DNA of 64,000 nucleotides from Sipunculus nudus (GCA_026874595.1 CM049310.1:50283058-50347057); one strand, 5' to 3'. Numbered from the stretch's first letter, positions 46,789-57,178 are shown. Program-made: numbers and translations. The notes: generated by a model not told the origin, from the sequence alone.

Positions 46789-49700
46789 TAGACGTATGTA
46801 GGTGCTGAACGAATCTAACTTTGCTCCATTAGCGTGATGCTAAGAGCTGATACACAAAATTTACAACGAAAATGTTCAGTTAAATATTATAATGTGTAAC
46901 TGAACATTTTCGTTGTAAATTCTGTATTTATACATATATATATATATATATATTGTCACTCCTTAGTCCTTACTTCTGATGTTAATTTAGCTGCATATTT
47001 CCCCAGTGGCTCGGGTTTCGGTCTAGGTCAGTCCTGGGGAAGGAGTGCGCGGCAGCTATATAGACTGTCAGTTTGTATCGACAAGGAATTCTCTTGTAGA
47101 AACATTATTAATCCTTTATTCTCGTTGTCCGTACAAAGAAATATTTCAACAATCTCTCTGGTTAAACAAATAACATAAGGAGTCCCCGGTTCGTTACTTG
47201 AACTGTTCTCTATTTAGCTGACTTGTTCTTGGCGGCTTGATGTTACCAGCGCTAGCCAGGGACTGCCCCCCTGTTTTTTTTTCTCCCCGGCTGGCTCTAC
47301 AGCTTCTCTACTCAAATTATCTCTCATTGGCTGACCGTTAAATGGTCACTATTTTAAACTTATTCCGATTGGCCAAATCAAACCGTCCCCGAGGCTGTAA
47401 CTAAATCTATATTAACAAGGTCCAGATGGCCTCGGACACTGACAAAGACCGGCTATCAGAGACAGCGCTGGCTGATCTTAAAGCAACTAATTTGCCCTTT
47501 GAGGACACTCCTGTACCAAGCGCCGACCTACCATAATGTCATACCCTAGCCTCGGGGCAGAGCGACCCGTATCTGGCTTGACACGTGTGATAAGCCGCAC
47601 ACACATTAGTATAAATTTCCTTCCCCAATTAATCATTGAAAAATCTAATCCACAAATACACGTTTTACTTATTATTTTACTTATATTCTGACACCTCCCC
47701 CCTTAAGTCGAAAGGTAGGTTGAAGCACCCACCTTCGACCCTCTAAGGTATAACATTTGACTTTTAGATGAAAGGTTTGACCTTTCGTTACTGTCTTAAC
47801 ATTATCTTCATAACATCAACACTTATAATAATGAAATAATAAAAAGAATAATACAAATGACTGGAACGGCCTAAAATAACTTTCCAACAAACATAATCAA
47901 ACTAGCTCATGTGTGTGACACTTATATGACTTTCAATCCTAATGGTAAGCTTGACTCCCTGGCTTGGAACATAAACAGATACCTTTAACTGGCACCATCA
48001 ATTTCATGAGATGACTATCTAAAAAAAAACAAACTGGGTTGATCCTAGGCATAATTAACGACAGTTTACATGCAATAGTAACAACTTAAAAAAAACAAAC
48101 TCCGTCCTTCCCAATACCAGGATGACGACATTAATTTACTCATCAAGGAACACCATATTTAGACTTACATCACGGTATATGTGAGCACTGTACACAAGCC
48201 CACCAAGCTTGGTGTTTACTGAGAATCACTTATAAAACTGCGTACATGTAATGTAGAACAAAATCACTATATATCTGAATGTGCAGCCCGCTGTGTACAG
48301 GTGGTATGCTTAACTTACTGAACAGAAATAAAAATTATTTTACAGTTATTTAGTTTGCAGAAACTTAATACATTCTTAAATAGACTAAGTGTTTCCGTGG
48401 CTAGGTTTTCATTTACCCATTTACGTCAAAATAACTTGTAGCATCTCATGATCTTAAATATGTGAGGTCGGTCATCATGGTTAGTTTTGCATTACACTAG
48501 TCTAACTATAGGGAATCTAGCGACTAAGCAAATCTGCCAAGCAGTTCTCCGAGCCCTTCATCTGTTTTCCCTATTCAGTGGAGCAACAGTCTCCCCTCCT
48601 GCTTTTAACTGACTTTTTCTTTTCTTCTTCAAAATTTATAAAAACATCACCTCTCCAAATTCTGGTTTTCGTTTTTTTTTTTTTTGTTTTTTTTTTTAAT
48701 TTTTGATAAATTCTACTTGTCCAGCTATAACAAGCAGGCTGGCCCTCTGCCACCTCTTATCACGCGACCAAGTAGTCAAATACACCTGTATCTTTAACCC
48801 CCTCACGATCATATGTCGCTACATACGGCGGGTTACTAAAACTGACTGCACCCTTGTGCAGTTATCGACTTTTTTTACCCCCTCACGACCCTTTTATCGC
48901 TACGTACGGCGGGTAATTAACAGACTGCCCCCTTGGACAGTTACCGACTTTTAACCCCCTCACGACCCTATTGTCGCTACTTGCGGCGGGTTAATAAACT
49001 GACTGCACCCTTGTGCAGTTATCGACTTTTTTACCCCCTCACGACCCTTTTATCGCTACGTACGGCGGGTAATTAACTGACTTGCCCCCTTTGACAGTTA
49101 CCGACTTTTAACCCCCTCACGACCCTATTGTCGCTACTTGCGGCGGGTTAATAAACTGACTGCACCCTTGTGCAGTAATCGACTTGCTTATCGCAACCTG
49201 GGCTTCCCTCGCCCAAGCTTTTTTTTATTTTTAATTTCTCTTTTTTTTTTTACTGACCTATGTCTATCAGGTTTCCTTACTGCCAGCGCAGTGATCTTAT
49301 GTCTGCTTACTTAGTTTCAAACTTCATTCAACTGAACACCCTGCCCTTGGGGTGCCACACCTTGCACCCACAGGAGTAACTAATCTAACCCATATAGGAT
49401 CTACATCACTGTCGTCTTGCCCTGTGTTTTGCGACCCTCCGGCTGGCGGTTGACCCCTATCACCCATATTATTATTTCCTTGCTTTTGGTTTCATGCGCT
49501 GCTAATCCCCTTTCTGAGTCTGTTACTGTGGACGTGAGCCAAAATGTGAATATATGACCACCGTGGTCTCAAATTTAACTAACAATACGCTTTTGACCTC
49601 GTGGCCCACAATATATTTAATCCCCTTGCGATCTACTATCCTCCCTACTGCGGGATATAAAAAAAATATTTTACAGTATGCAAAACTTGACAAATCACCA

Positions 49701-50969
49701 AATTACTCTGACCAAAAAAAAAAACTCTATCGAGACTGGAGTTTACTCGGCCAACCAAATTTGACCGACAAATCACATAAAAAGATAGAAATTGTACAAG
49801 TTACCATTTTTTTAGTCCAGGTTCCTGATTGAGTCCATATTATGTTAATATCACATCTGTTCGTGTCCAAATTATTAATAATATTGTCTCTTTCCTAAAC
49901 CGCACACTGCTGGACTCGCTCCGCCGCCACCCTGTCTATGGTTCCGTTCCCGTCCATTGGTTGTCCCGAGTTAAGCATCCCTCCGGTCCCGGCAGAAGAC
50001 GTTTACCATCTCACAGGATTCAAATTACGCGCATAAAGTTCTGGTTTGCTGTACTGGAACTGCTCGCACTTGCTGCACTTGTACGTGATGCGACATTTAC
50101 TGGCACCAGATGCTCCTTTGTTATTCACCTCAATATTTCTCTGGCCATTTCGACGTACTGTCCTTGTCTTAATTTTCTGTTTCTTTTTCTTTCTAGATTC
50201 CCGGCGTTTTTAGGATCCCGGACGAGCCCCCATGTCACTCCTTAGTCCTTACTTCTGATGTTAATTTAGCTGCATATTTCCCCAGTGGCTCGGGTTTCGG
50301 TCTAGGTCAGTCCTGGGGAAGGAGTGCGCGGCAGCTATATAGACTGTCAGTTTGTATCGACAAGGAATTCTCTTGTAGAAACATTATTAATCCTTTATTC
50401 TCGTTGTCCGTACAAAGAAATATTTCAACAATCTCTCTGGTTAAACAAATAACATAAGGAGTCCCCGGTTCGTTACTTGAACTGTTCTCTATTTAGCTGA
50501 CTTGTTCTTGGCGGCTTGATGTTACCAGCGCTAGCCAGGGACTGCCCCCCTGTTTTATTTTCTCCCCGGCTGGCTCTACAGCTTCTCTACTCAAATTATC
50601 TCTCATTGGCTGACCGTTAAATGGTCACTATTTTAAACTTATTCCGATTGGCCAAATCAAACCGTCCCCGAGGCTGTAACTAAATCTATATTAACAAGGT
50701 CCAGATGGCCTCGGACACTGACAAAGACCGGCTATCAGAGACAGCGCTGGCTGATCTTAAAGCAACTAATTTGCCCTTTGAGGACACTCCTGTACCAAGC
50801 GCCGACCTACCATAATGTCATACCCTAGCCTCGGGGCAGAGCGACCCGTATCTGGCTTGACACGTGTGATAAGCCGCACACACATTAGTATAAATTTCCT
50901 TCCCCAATTAATCATTGAAAAATCTAATCCACAAATACACGTTTTACTTATTATTTTACTTATATTCTG

Positions 50970-51013
<44 letters not shown>

Positions 51014-51912
51014 GTTTTATCAATTATTCAAAAGCATTAGGCGTACTAAAATTGTATAATGCATAAGACCTTCATCGAAGTGCCTGCTTGTAAAACTGAC
51101 TGACAAGTTTTAAGAATATTACATACAGGTACGGTTTTTTAACAGTGGCCACAAAGGATATATAAAAGCTAACCGTACTCTATCACAGAAGGAGTTTATT
51201 TCGAATAAAGGGTATAATTTGGTCATTTGGTCGCATGAACAATTTCGCCCCGGCTTACGACCATATCCGTGACACGACCACCCCACTAGCATGCCACTCT
51301 TTTTTGTCCCCTCAGAAATTTTCCGATTTGATATATGTCTAAATGATATATATGTGTGCTGCGTTTTTTATAGTTTATGGAATCGTCATGGTTTAACGAG
51401 GAGCAAGTTTGTAATGTGTTAAATGTCACTTAAATAAGGAAAGGTTTATGACAAAAGAAGTGCTTACGTCATCGACATGGATGGTGAATGATCGTGTGTC
51501 TGGCGGAAACTCGGGGTCAGGGAGTTGACTCTTGATCAGTTGCACCCTCTGTAGGCCGGGACTCAAACTACGGAGGTCAAGTCCTTCCACAGTCTCCAGA
51601 GGACCATCGCCAGTGAAAAATAACATATGTGTTGTCCCACTCTGAAACAAGACACCAAGAAAAAATATAATATTACATATATTTATATAAATTATTAACA
51701 TAATGAAGATTTAAATAATAGGCAATAATATGCTTCTATATAAGAAATAATTTTTAAAACTATCAAAGCAAACCCGTTAGGCTGAAATAGGGTCAATAAA
51801 ATGGTTTACATATATATAATCATAAACCATTGTTGATTCCATTTTCTAATTAACTGAAAATTATTACATGCCATTTCAAGACATAAGGTTCATCCATAGT
51901 AGAAGTCTTCTC

Positions 51913-51978
<66 letters not shown>

Positions 51979-54900
51979 ATATATTTTGAGAAAAAGATTG
52001 ACATACGTCGATCATGTAATCATCACTGTCACACGTGTCGAACTTGCGATGAAACGTCACATAGACGGCTCGCCTCGTCTCTGTGACGTCATGAAGCTCG
52101 TAGTTCTGCACCGGGTCTGTGTGGAGAATGCCTTCTTCGTCTGTGTGAGAATCCTGATAACATAATAATGAGAAATTAATTCTTGAACAAGAAAGTGAAC
52201 CCCGGCCCAACAGCTGACGCATGTTCTTATTAACTTGTGGGATATGTAAACCAGCGTTTAATCGACTGAGTTACAAGATTCAGTCCATACTAGTAATGGA
52301 ATTTGATATCACAAGAAATGTTATCACAAGAAATCGTGCAGAGTGGAAAACAACATACACAGTATTATAAAAAGAAAAAAGGAACAGGATTGTGATTTGT
52401 CCATGCATTATAGTATATAATAGCTTATGGTACAAATGTATTCGATAACCTGTCTGTTCTGCATTTAAGAGACTGTAGACTTTTGCCTGATTTTAACCAG
52501 ACAGTATATAACCACTGATAAGCTTTGACATGAAACCATTGTTTTCATCGTATATTTGACATTATTTTCATAAATAGTATTTATGTCCTCTAAACCATTA
52601 ACCTTATCTGTTGTTTTTATTTACCATTCATATTTTTTTTCTTAACGGTCAGATTCCCCCACCAGCATACCAAAGCAGTAGAATAATCCAATTAGTTCAC
52701 CATCTCTATTGTAAGGTTTCATTTTCCGTTTTACAGCGCGAAGGTGGTAATGCTGACTTTAGTGAAAAACATTAAAATTGATTAACGGGCCATATTCTTG
52801 GTAACATCATGGCTTGTTATTTTGACGAACATTAAAATCGATTTTCGGTCTTGGCTGGTGGTCGATGATCTTTAATTCATATTAATGACCGGACAATATG
52901 CAAATTTCATTTCGAAACAGTTTGGCCACAATACAGGTTGATCGAAAATAGAAGAAGTCTGGCCAACCACATATCAAAATGTTTCATCTTAAATGTGTTT
53001 CTTGGAAGACTTTCGTAATCTTTATTTTTGAAGATTCAATGTTTATTTAAAGCAATACGCATCAGTAAATCAACCAGGCATAAGGAAAACACCACCATAC
53101 CTTGCAAAGAATTTGAGTCTATAACCGCTGCGTGAGAAACGTAAGGACATGCACGTTCTGGGAAACAAAATTTCTTAAGAACAAACGATTTTCATGAATA
53201 TAGATCCGCAGAAAAAAAATACTGGCATTCCAGCTTAGATTTGTTAAACGGAACTTGTAAATATTTGCAAAACCAAAAACCCGCAATACTCATGCACGGT
53301 AAACATTTTAATTGCCTCTTGATCTAATTAGAATAAAAGGGAAGCAGCCATAAGAGTCTCGTGACCATTAGGATATTTTGGGAAACAATATCTCCGCTTC
53401 TACTAAATGGAACTTGAAAGTGTGCAGACCCACTTGGTTAGGTCGAGAAGATAAAACGGAAAGTGGATCTTGACATGCGCTAAGGGGCTGTGTTTTTGTC
53501 AGCAGGGAGGACCACTACGTCATCTGCCGCTCCTTAAACAGATGTAAGAGCTGGGTGAGGCCGTTACTTGATGGTAAAAGGTGCTTAATGAATAGCATCA
53601 CTAACATATCTCAAGTGCTTTATTGCAAGGCCACCTCAAGGAGCAAGCAATAATCTGGCGGCTCTTATGTGCTATCTCGAGGGGCTGACAATGAATCGGC
53701 TGTCAGCTCAGATCAATGGCCGAGCGTGGGTCTCTGTCGTCCGCTCTGGGCGGCTTTCCGCCTCATAATCACAAGAAAACCCGGATTAATATGCCTAGTT
53801 TAACCGCGCCCGGAACCAGCGGAAATAAATTCAATCGGAGCGCGAAGAGCTGGTTCCGAAGAATGAGTCCGTGATTTGTTCAATCTGTACAGACATTTGC
53901 GTAAAAGGATCTGACGTGAATGCTAATTCCCAATGATTTATCAAATTTGTTGATTTTATTGGGCTTTTCTTATGCGGTATCGACCTGTCCGGCTCCGTTG
54001 TGTTGCTGCTGTGCGTAGGAATTCCATATTTCATTTTATGAATACGACACTTGACGGACGAGAAGTGCCCTGTCAACAGAGCTGTGGGGGCTTCTTTGTT
54101 TATGTGTGCGGAAGCTTGTAGAAACTGTTGATTAATTTAAACGCCGCGACCAACGTATTGTCCTTTTTTATTTTCCATTTCCTGTGTTGAGCATTATTTT
54201 TCCTCACTATTATTCCTGTCGCTTGTGGGCCGCTGGAGCCTGTCTGGTCAACGTCACAATATGTTATACAGTTGTACGACATAAAGCAGAGATCATAATC
54301 TATTACATCATCGGACATGATGAATCGCTAGTATAGTATCGCCAATAAGTGCAAGGACTACATGTTAAAAACAGTCCTCCACCCCAAAAGTATATAACAA
54401 ATGAATTCCCAACCTTTTGAATAACAATTTATTCTGGTACATAATTTTCACGCCTCAGTGTAAGTAACAGTATACCTGGTATACGAAAAATTATCCTTCA
54501 TATGCCATTTTAATTAAATTTTGCATAGGCTCTTCATGGAAAGGAGACACACCACATGTTCATATAAAGCAAGCATTTAAATACCTCTTGTTCCGTAAAT
54601 ATATCGGGAAAAGGCACCATAAAGATTTTGCGTCCAAAAGGATATTTTTGAATTCAGGATCTTCATTTCATCCTGATTAGGATTTATTGTGAAGCCAGAT
54701 TGAGTGAGTTCAACAAATAAAATTTAATTGGATCACGGTATGCATTGATGAGTTGTTAGTTCTGACTGAAATTTTTTATTTTAATAAAACTTTTTATTTT
54801 AATAAATCTTTTTATTTTAATACTGTATCATGGACTTGGTATATGCCTTAATGACACTTGACTGCGCTCTCTATATTAAGTTCCTATGAGGAACTTGTTT

Positions 54901-55741
54901 AGATGAGGTGAAAATAAATATGAGAAATACAACTGATTTTCAAATAAATCTCCATCTTTCCATCATACAAAAATAACATTCTCAAGGAACCATTTAAAAT
55001 GCATCATTCTAGTATTAATATGTGTTATTATTCGTAATGACAAATACTCCATTTTAATTCTCTATTTCTTTTTTTTATTATAAAATTGTGCCTTGTTGCA
55101 ATTTAATTTGTATCCATTTTTTTCTTCTCTTTGGTGAAACACGAGTTAAAATTGAGCATTATGATTATAAAGCGGAAAATATATAAATTCCAAATGAGAC
55201 TTTGAATGAGCTGAGCGGATGCGTTTTTTTTATTTAAATATAGAAGAAAGGTCATGATATAACTTTCATAAAATTTAGTTAATATTAAGTTTAAAATACA
55301 TCTCAGAAGGTTATATGTTTTCGTTTTCGATGTAAGATAAATCCTGCGGTACTTTTACTCGTATAACAATATTACATTTATGTATATTGTCTTCTAGTTT
55401 TCTTAACCTACCGTAAAATGATTTCTTCCGGCGCCGTCTGTCCAGAGCATCACAATGTCAGCATTTTCCGGTTCTCCATAGTCTGAAAATCCAAATCCGA
55501 CATATTCGTCGGGTCTAATTTTCGCCCGAAGACGAAATGTCACGACCTGTTGTACAGTGTCTATATCCCAATACAGATGCAGACGACGACCCTGGTCAAG
55601 GGTGACGTCATATCGTAACACTTTTCTCGCCTTCTTCGCTGAAGAAATCTCTGAATAAGCAAGCACCAGAAATAAAACTGTTTTTATTGCAATGTGGCAC
55701 ATCCTTTTTTTCTTCTTTTTCTCTCTTCAGAAGATTTTCCT
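42188..55741 (-). CDS. MOXD1-like: DBH-family copper monooxygenase (MOXD1-like), partial gene, six coding exons visible
   Basis: Exons (minus strand, in order): 55412-55741 (coding from 55702), 52007-52153, 51468-51641, 43943-44026, 42720-42899 and 42188-42290. All junctions are GT-AG and phases agree (0,0,0,0,0, then 1). The 281 visible residues comprise a signal peptide (KTVLFLVLAYSEISS), a DOMON domain over exons 1-3, and the N-terminal copper type II monooxygenase domain. TTYWCQVKKLP, KHHIIK and GLVHHLEVFHC give the His pairs of the first copper site. The family hydroxylates substrates with ascorbate and copper in the secretory pathway; DBH and tyramine beta-hydroxylase use amines, and MOXD1's substrate is unknown. 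The second copper domain is not in view, so the gene is cut by a very long intron or truncated. Introns hold an LTR element, a hAT MITE and microsatellites. DBH or tyramine hydroxylase identity is not excluded. Confidence 0.9.
42720..42899 (-). CDS. MOXD1-like: Monooxygenase exon 5
   Basis: TTTTGCAG acceptor, 180 nt, GTGGGT donor, phase 0 at both ends. It contains GLVHHLEVFHC, whose His-His belongs to the first copper site and whose Cys is a conserved disulphide partner, and ends with QCSKVIGAWAMGAK (family: C....AAWA.GA). Downstream 42291-42719 is a short AT-rich intron. Confidence 0.93.
43943..44026 (-). CDS. MOXD1-like: Monooxygenase exon 4
   Basis: ATTTTCAG acceptor, 84 nt (28 codons), GTAATT donor. 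It reads VPSDETTYWCQVKKLPE and KHHIIK, the family's P..ETTYWC...LP....HHI block. The HH pair is a copper ligand pair. The short length and phase 0 ends are consistent with neighbouring exons. The 7.4-kb intron before it holds the hAT and LTR elements. Confidence 0.93.
44027..45298. other. Intron sequence, no gene; possible decayed MITE
   Basis: The region 44340-44520 has weakly inverted ends (TTACGCTGCATTCGTATTC against TACGGTATTCGCTGTATATTCG) and could be an old MITE. An Ala-less tRNA-like B-box, GGCTCGAGTCC, lies at 43600-43611 in the preceding intron. Nothing coding is seen. Confidence 0.3.
45307..46194. mobile_element. Non-autonomous hAT element (888 bp) with 8-bp target duplication
   Basis: The ends TAGTGGTGGG (45307) and CCCACCACTA (46194) are inverted, followed inward by CGG/CCG-bearing subterminal repeats (GATCATCGG, GATGATCG). 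Flanks GCTAGTAT (45299-45306) and GCTAGGAT (46195-46202) form an 8-bp duplication with one mismatch, as hAT elements make. No transposase is present. A minus-strand open frame of 113 codons (45641-45982) lies inside. It sits in the long intron before monooxygenase exon 4. Confidence 0.85.
45641..45982 (-). CDS. Hypothetical 113-codon frame inside the hAT element
   Basis: Starts MVDARTEDLLNLCELAGG and includes YRRDGVKILHKFSRSVQIL. Composition is balanced and coding-like for about 65 residues, then becomes Phe/Lys-rich and less convincing. It is not a hAT transposase segment that I recognise. It could be a captured host exon, a remnant of the parent transposon, or chance. No start context or splice evidence supports expression. 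Confidence 0.25.
   Translation of the reverse strand: MVDARTEDLLNLCELAGGCRISGEFSNEMYIAKYRRDGVKILHKFSRSVQILRDSLRNNIFNPSRVPLFRPSLKKFFVGANPGGRVFGFRLDFFFLTSLQFFLYDLRQGHLGP
46718..46784. repeat. AT microsatellite, about 33 units
   Basis: Uninterrupted alternating AT. It lies 170 bp left of a second AT tract (46932-46953) in which the LTR retroelement has inserted. Confidence 0.95.
46858..46921. repeat. Perfect 25-bp inverted repeat with 14-nt loop
   Basis: Left arm 46858-46882 (AATTTACAACG to CAGTTA) and right arm 46897-46921 are exact complements. It is flanked on both sides by AT microsatellites, the usual setting of a small palindromic MITE, but no other copy is seen in this window. Confidence 0.92.
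46954..47693 (-). repeat. LTR (3' LTR in the element's orientation)
   Basis: 740 bp, identical by eye to the other LTR except one base. It includes GGCAGCTATATAGACTG (a TATA-like word) near 47050. The Gly-rich polypurine tract borders it at 47694-47704. Confidence 0.93.
47694..47704 (-). other. Polypurine tract
   Basis: AAGGGGGGAGG on the minus strand abuts the 3' LTR with no gap, as required for plus-strand DNA priming in LTR elements. Confidence 0.85.
47705..50214 (-). other. LTR element interior without coding capacity
   Basis: Neither strand shows gag or pol motifs. The longest frames (49829-50245 plus, 49554-49832 plus) are antisense and unlike known proteins. On the sense strand the first 300 nt hold only short frames such as one with ITYKCSKCEQFQYSKPE. 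A tandem hairpin array lies at 48796-49190 and long T-runs at 48670-48700 and 49220-49250. Confidence 0.7.
48796..49190 (-). repeat. Alternating A-B-A-B-A tandem array of about 79-bp hairpin units
   Basis: Five units start ACCCCCTCACGA at about 48798, 48879, 48954, 49033 and 49112. Odd units carry ACTGCAC-CCTT-GTGCAGT (a perfect 7-bp stem), even units carry CTGCCCCCTTGGACAG instead. All share a CGACCC...GTCGC and GCGGCGGG/ACGGCGGG core. The alternation means the array grew by duplicating a 158-bp dimer. Confidence 0.9.
50215..50232 (-). other. Primer-binding site for tRNA-Pro
   Basis: Minus strand TGGGGGCTCGTCCGGGAT abuts the 5' LTR with no spacer. It is complementary to the 3' 18 nt of proline tRNA, the same primer site long known from murine leukaemia virus. 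Confidence 0.93.
50233..50972 (-). repeat. LTR (5' LTR in the element's orientation)
   Basis: 740 bp, TGTCA...TGACA. Its right border runs straight into the AT microsatellite at 50973-51012 that the insertion split. Confidence 0.93.
51468..51641 (-). CDS. MOXD1-like: Monooxygenase exon 3
   Basis: TTGTTTCAG acceptor, 174 nt (58 codons), GTAAGC donor. Reads SGTTHMLFFTGDGP, then LQRVQLIKSQLPDPEFP, which matches the family's end-of-DOMON and linker (G.QRVQLL...P.PE.P). Ends IHVDD before the exon 4 VHVPSDETTYWC block. Between this and the LTR element (50973-51467) is intron with no gene. Confidence 0.92.
51916..51972. repeat. AT microsatellite in intron
   Basis: (AT)n directly downstream of monooxygenase exon 2. 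It lengthens spurious open frames on both strands (Tyr-Ile repeats). Confidence 0.95.
52007..52153 (-). CDS. MOXD1-like: Monooxygenase exon 2
   Basis: GTTATCAG acceptor, 147 nt (49 codons), GTATGT donor. Reads DSHTDEEGILHTDPVQNYEL and VYVTFHRKFDTCDSDDYMID. The D.QQ/VQNYEL and FDTCD..DY.I words are DOMON landmarks of DBH and MOXD1, including the conserved Cys. Confidence 0.93.
52154..55411. other. First coding intron; one GC-rich segment
   Basis: No gene or clear mobile element. A GC-rich, non-repetitive segment at about 53590-53830 stands out, with an inverted pair GCTGACA...TGTCAGC near 53690-53710. A 22-24-bp TTTTTATTTTAATAAA minisatellite of three units lies at 54772-54822. Open frames near 53831-54318 match nothing I know. 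Confidence 0.35.
55412..55741 (-). CDS. MOXD1-like: Monooxygenase exon 1 (first coding exon, start at 55702)
   Basis: Acceptor TTGTTTCAG at 55742-55750, 39 nt of leader, then MCHIAIKTVLFLVLAYSEIS. The Leu/Val-rich core is a signal peptide with probable cleavage after SSA. The DOMON domain follows at once (LRYDVTLDQGRRLHLYWDID, then FGFSDYGEPENADIVMLWTD). ATG at 55702 is chosen because it is the only Met before the signal core. Donor ACG|GTAGGT at 55412. The start position of the coding part is 97 codons from the donor. Confidence 0.93.
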
Positions 55742-56734
55742 GAAACAACATGACATACACGTTAGGTTTCAAAGGTTCATTTGGTGCCTCGTTATATCTG
55801 ACAATGGATTCGGTATTTGTTAAGTTGAAAATGTCCAGCAATGATTTTCTCCTTTCCACGAGTGTTTTTGTGTACTGGCAATGCTATTTTATTTAAATAA
55901 CACCCTCGGTCTACAGATGCATATAAGACAGTAGCAAATTAACACAGCAAAGAATGCTGAGTCATGATATCTTTCACACAGTAAGTAAAACAGAAATATT
56001 ACATTACAGTCAAGATGAATCAAATTATAGTTGTCAGTGATCTTCTACATTATGCGTTATAATCGCTTTTAGCTAACACTCCATGGGAACTTTTTTTATC
56101 TTATTTCTTAGTTCTAATTTTCTTATTTATACACATGATTTTACGAGGGTATTATACAAACACAGTTAATGTTGAGGCTTTAAACTCACTTGGGTCCCAT
56201 GAGAGAGAATACAAATAGCGTTAATGTTTGTACATACCTAAGTAAATACATATATAAAAATATGGATTTGCAAATGACAAGCTACTTCAAACAGAGCTAA
56301 ATAATGACAATCGATAAAAAAATCAGTATTTTTCAAGATAACTATAAAGTACGTGGCATGAAAGGTTAAAACATAAAATATTTTATAATGAAACTCTATG
56401 ATCAATCCGAATCTGAAGTTATTATTGCTTTAGTGGCCGTTTAAAAGGCCTAAATCCCATTGAAGCATTCAATGATTCTGGAAGGTTATTCCAACATACT
56501 CGCACCCGTGAATCGGAACTCTCTTTTTTGGTGGAGGTAATCGCCTCGTTTTGTATGCTTTCTTATCTAGTTTTAATCTAATTATGTACTTCTGCTGAGT
56601 TCCATTTCTGTTTGGGACCATGTGACAGGGTGGCAGCACTCGCTTCCTATCAAATTATTTTGTATCCAGGTGTCCCCTGGTGTCCCCAGGCCCGGTGTCT
56701 ACCGCGCCTGCTGGTCCTGGGTTTGTAATCATCC

Positions 56735-56950
56735 CCATAGTTGGATCATTACACAGAGGAATCCCCTAAAGACGCACAGTTTTCACATTTAGCCTGCAGA
56801 GAGCTCACCCTGGGTGGGGGCCGACCGTGAAAAAAATCTCACCGTCTCGGCTGAGATTTGACCTCACGACCTCCCGACTTTGAGTCAAGTGCACTACCCT
56901 GAGCCACAGAAGCCGGTTACTCTCTTTATTATCAATGGTCCTGTCCTCTT
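56735..56950 (-). repeat. tRNA-derived SINE, copy 1 of a pair
   Basis: On the minus strand a tRNA-like head reads GGCTTCTGTGGCTCAGGG (A-box region) to GAGGTCAAATCTCAG (B-box region) at about 56842-56914, followed by a tail with CACCCAGGGTGAGCTC. The anticodon stem is imperfect and it is not a functional tRNA gene. Confidence 0.7.
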
Positions 56951-57178
56951 AGTTAGAGAGTCATTTCACCGAGGAATCCCCTGAAGATACAGCTTTCCCA
57001 TTTAGCCTGCAGAGGGCTCACTCTGGGTGGGGGCTGACCGTGAAAATCTCTACGTCTCGTCTGAGATTTGACCTCACGACCTACCGGCTTTGAGTCCAGT
57101 GCTCTACCCCTGAGCCACAGAAGCCGGTTACTCTCTTTATTATCAATGACCCTGTCCTCTAAGTTAAAGAGGACACCC
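56951..57178 (-). repeat. tRNA-derived SINE, copy 2 of a pair
   Basis: Repeats copy 1 at about 213-bp spacing with the same order: TTATTATCAATGACCCTG flank, tRNA-like head at 57048-57124 (TGGCTCAGGGGTAGAGC is a good A-box), tail with CACCCAGAGTGAGC. The head-to-tail arrangement is a SINE dimer or tandem duplication. Confidence 0.7.

Larger units (their letters stand above)
46954..50972 (-). mobile_element. Non-autonomous LTR retroelement, 4,019 bp, very recent
   Basis: Two 740-bp direct repeats (46954-47693 and 50233-50972), each TGTCA...TGACA, differ at one base that I can see (a T/A in the oligo-T near 47279/50559). The minus strand gives the sense: directly after its 5' LTR is TGGGGGCTCGTCCGGGAT, an 18-nt primer-binding site for tRNA-Pro. 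Directly before its 3' LTR is the polypurine tract AAGGGGGGAGG. The 2.54-kb interior has no gag, protease, RT or integrase frame. It interrupts an AT microsatellite (tract left to 46953, right from 50973), giving an ATAT target duplication. LTR near-identity means recent insertion by proteins supplied in trans. Confidence 0.95.

Noticed and set aside
49829-50245. 138-codon plus-strand open frame inside the LTR element
   Set aside because: It is antisense to the element as defined by PBS and PPT, ends within the PBS and LTR, and has no recognisable domain.
51868-52222. Open frames over the AT microsatellite beside monooxygenase exon 2
   Set aside because: Their length comes from Tyr-Ile coding of (AT)n. 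Only the exon part (52007-52153) is real.
57048-57124. Candidate functional tRNA gene
   Set aside because: A- and B-box words are present but stems are imperfect, the B-box is altered, and it is one of two tandem SINE copies.
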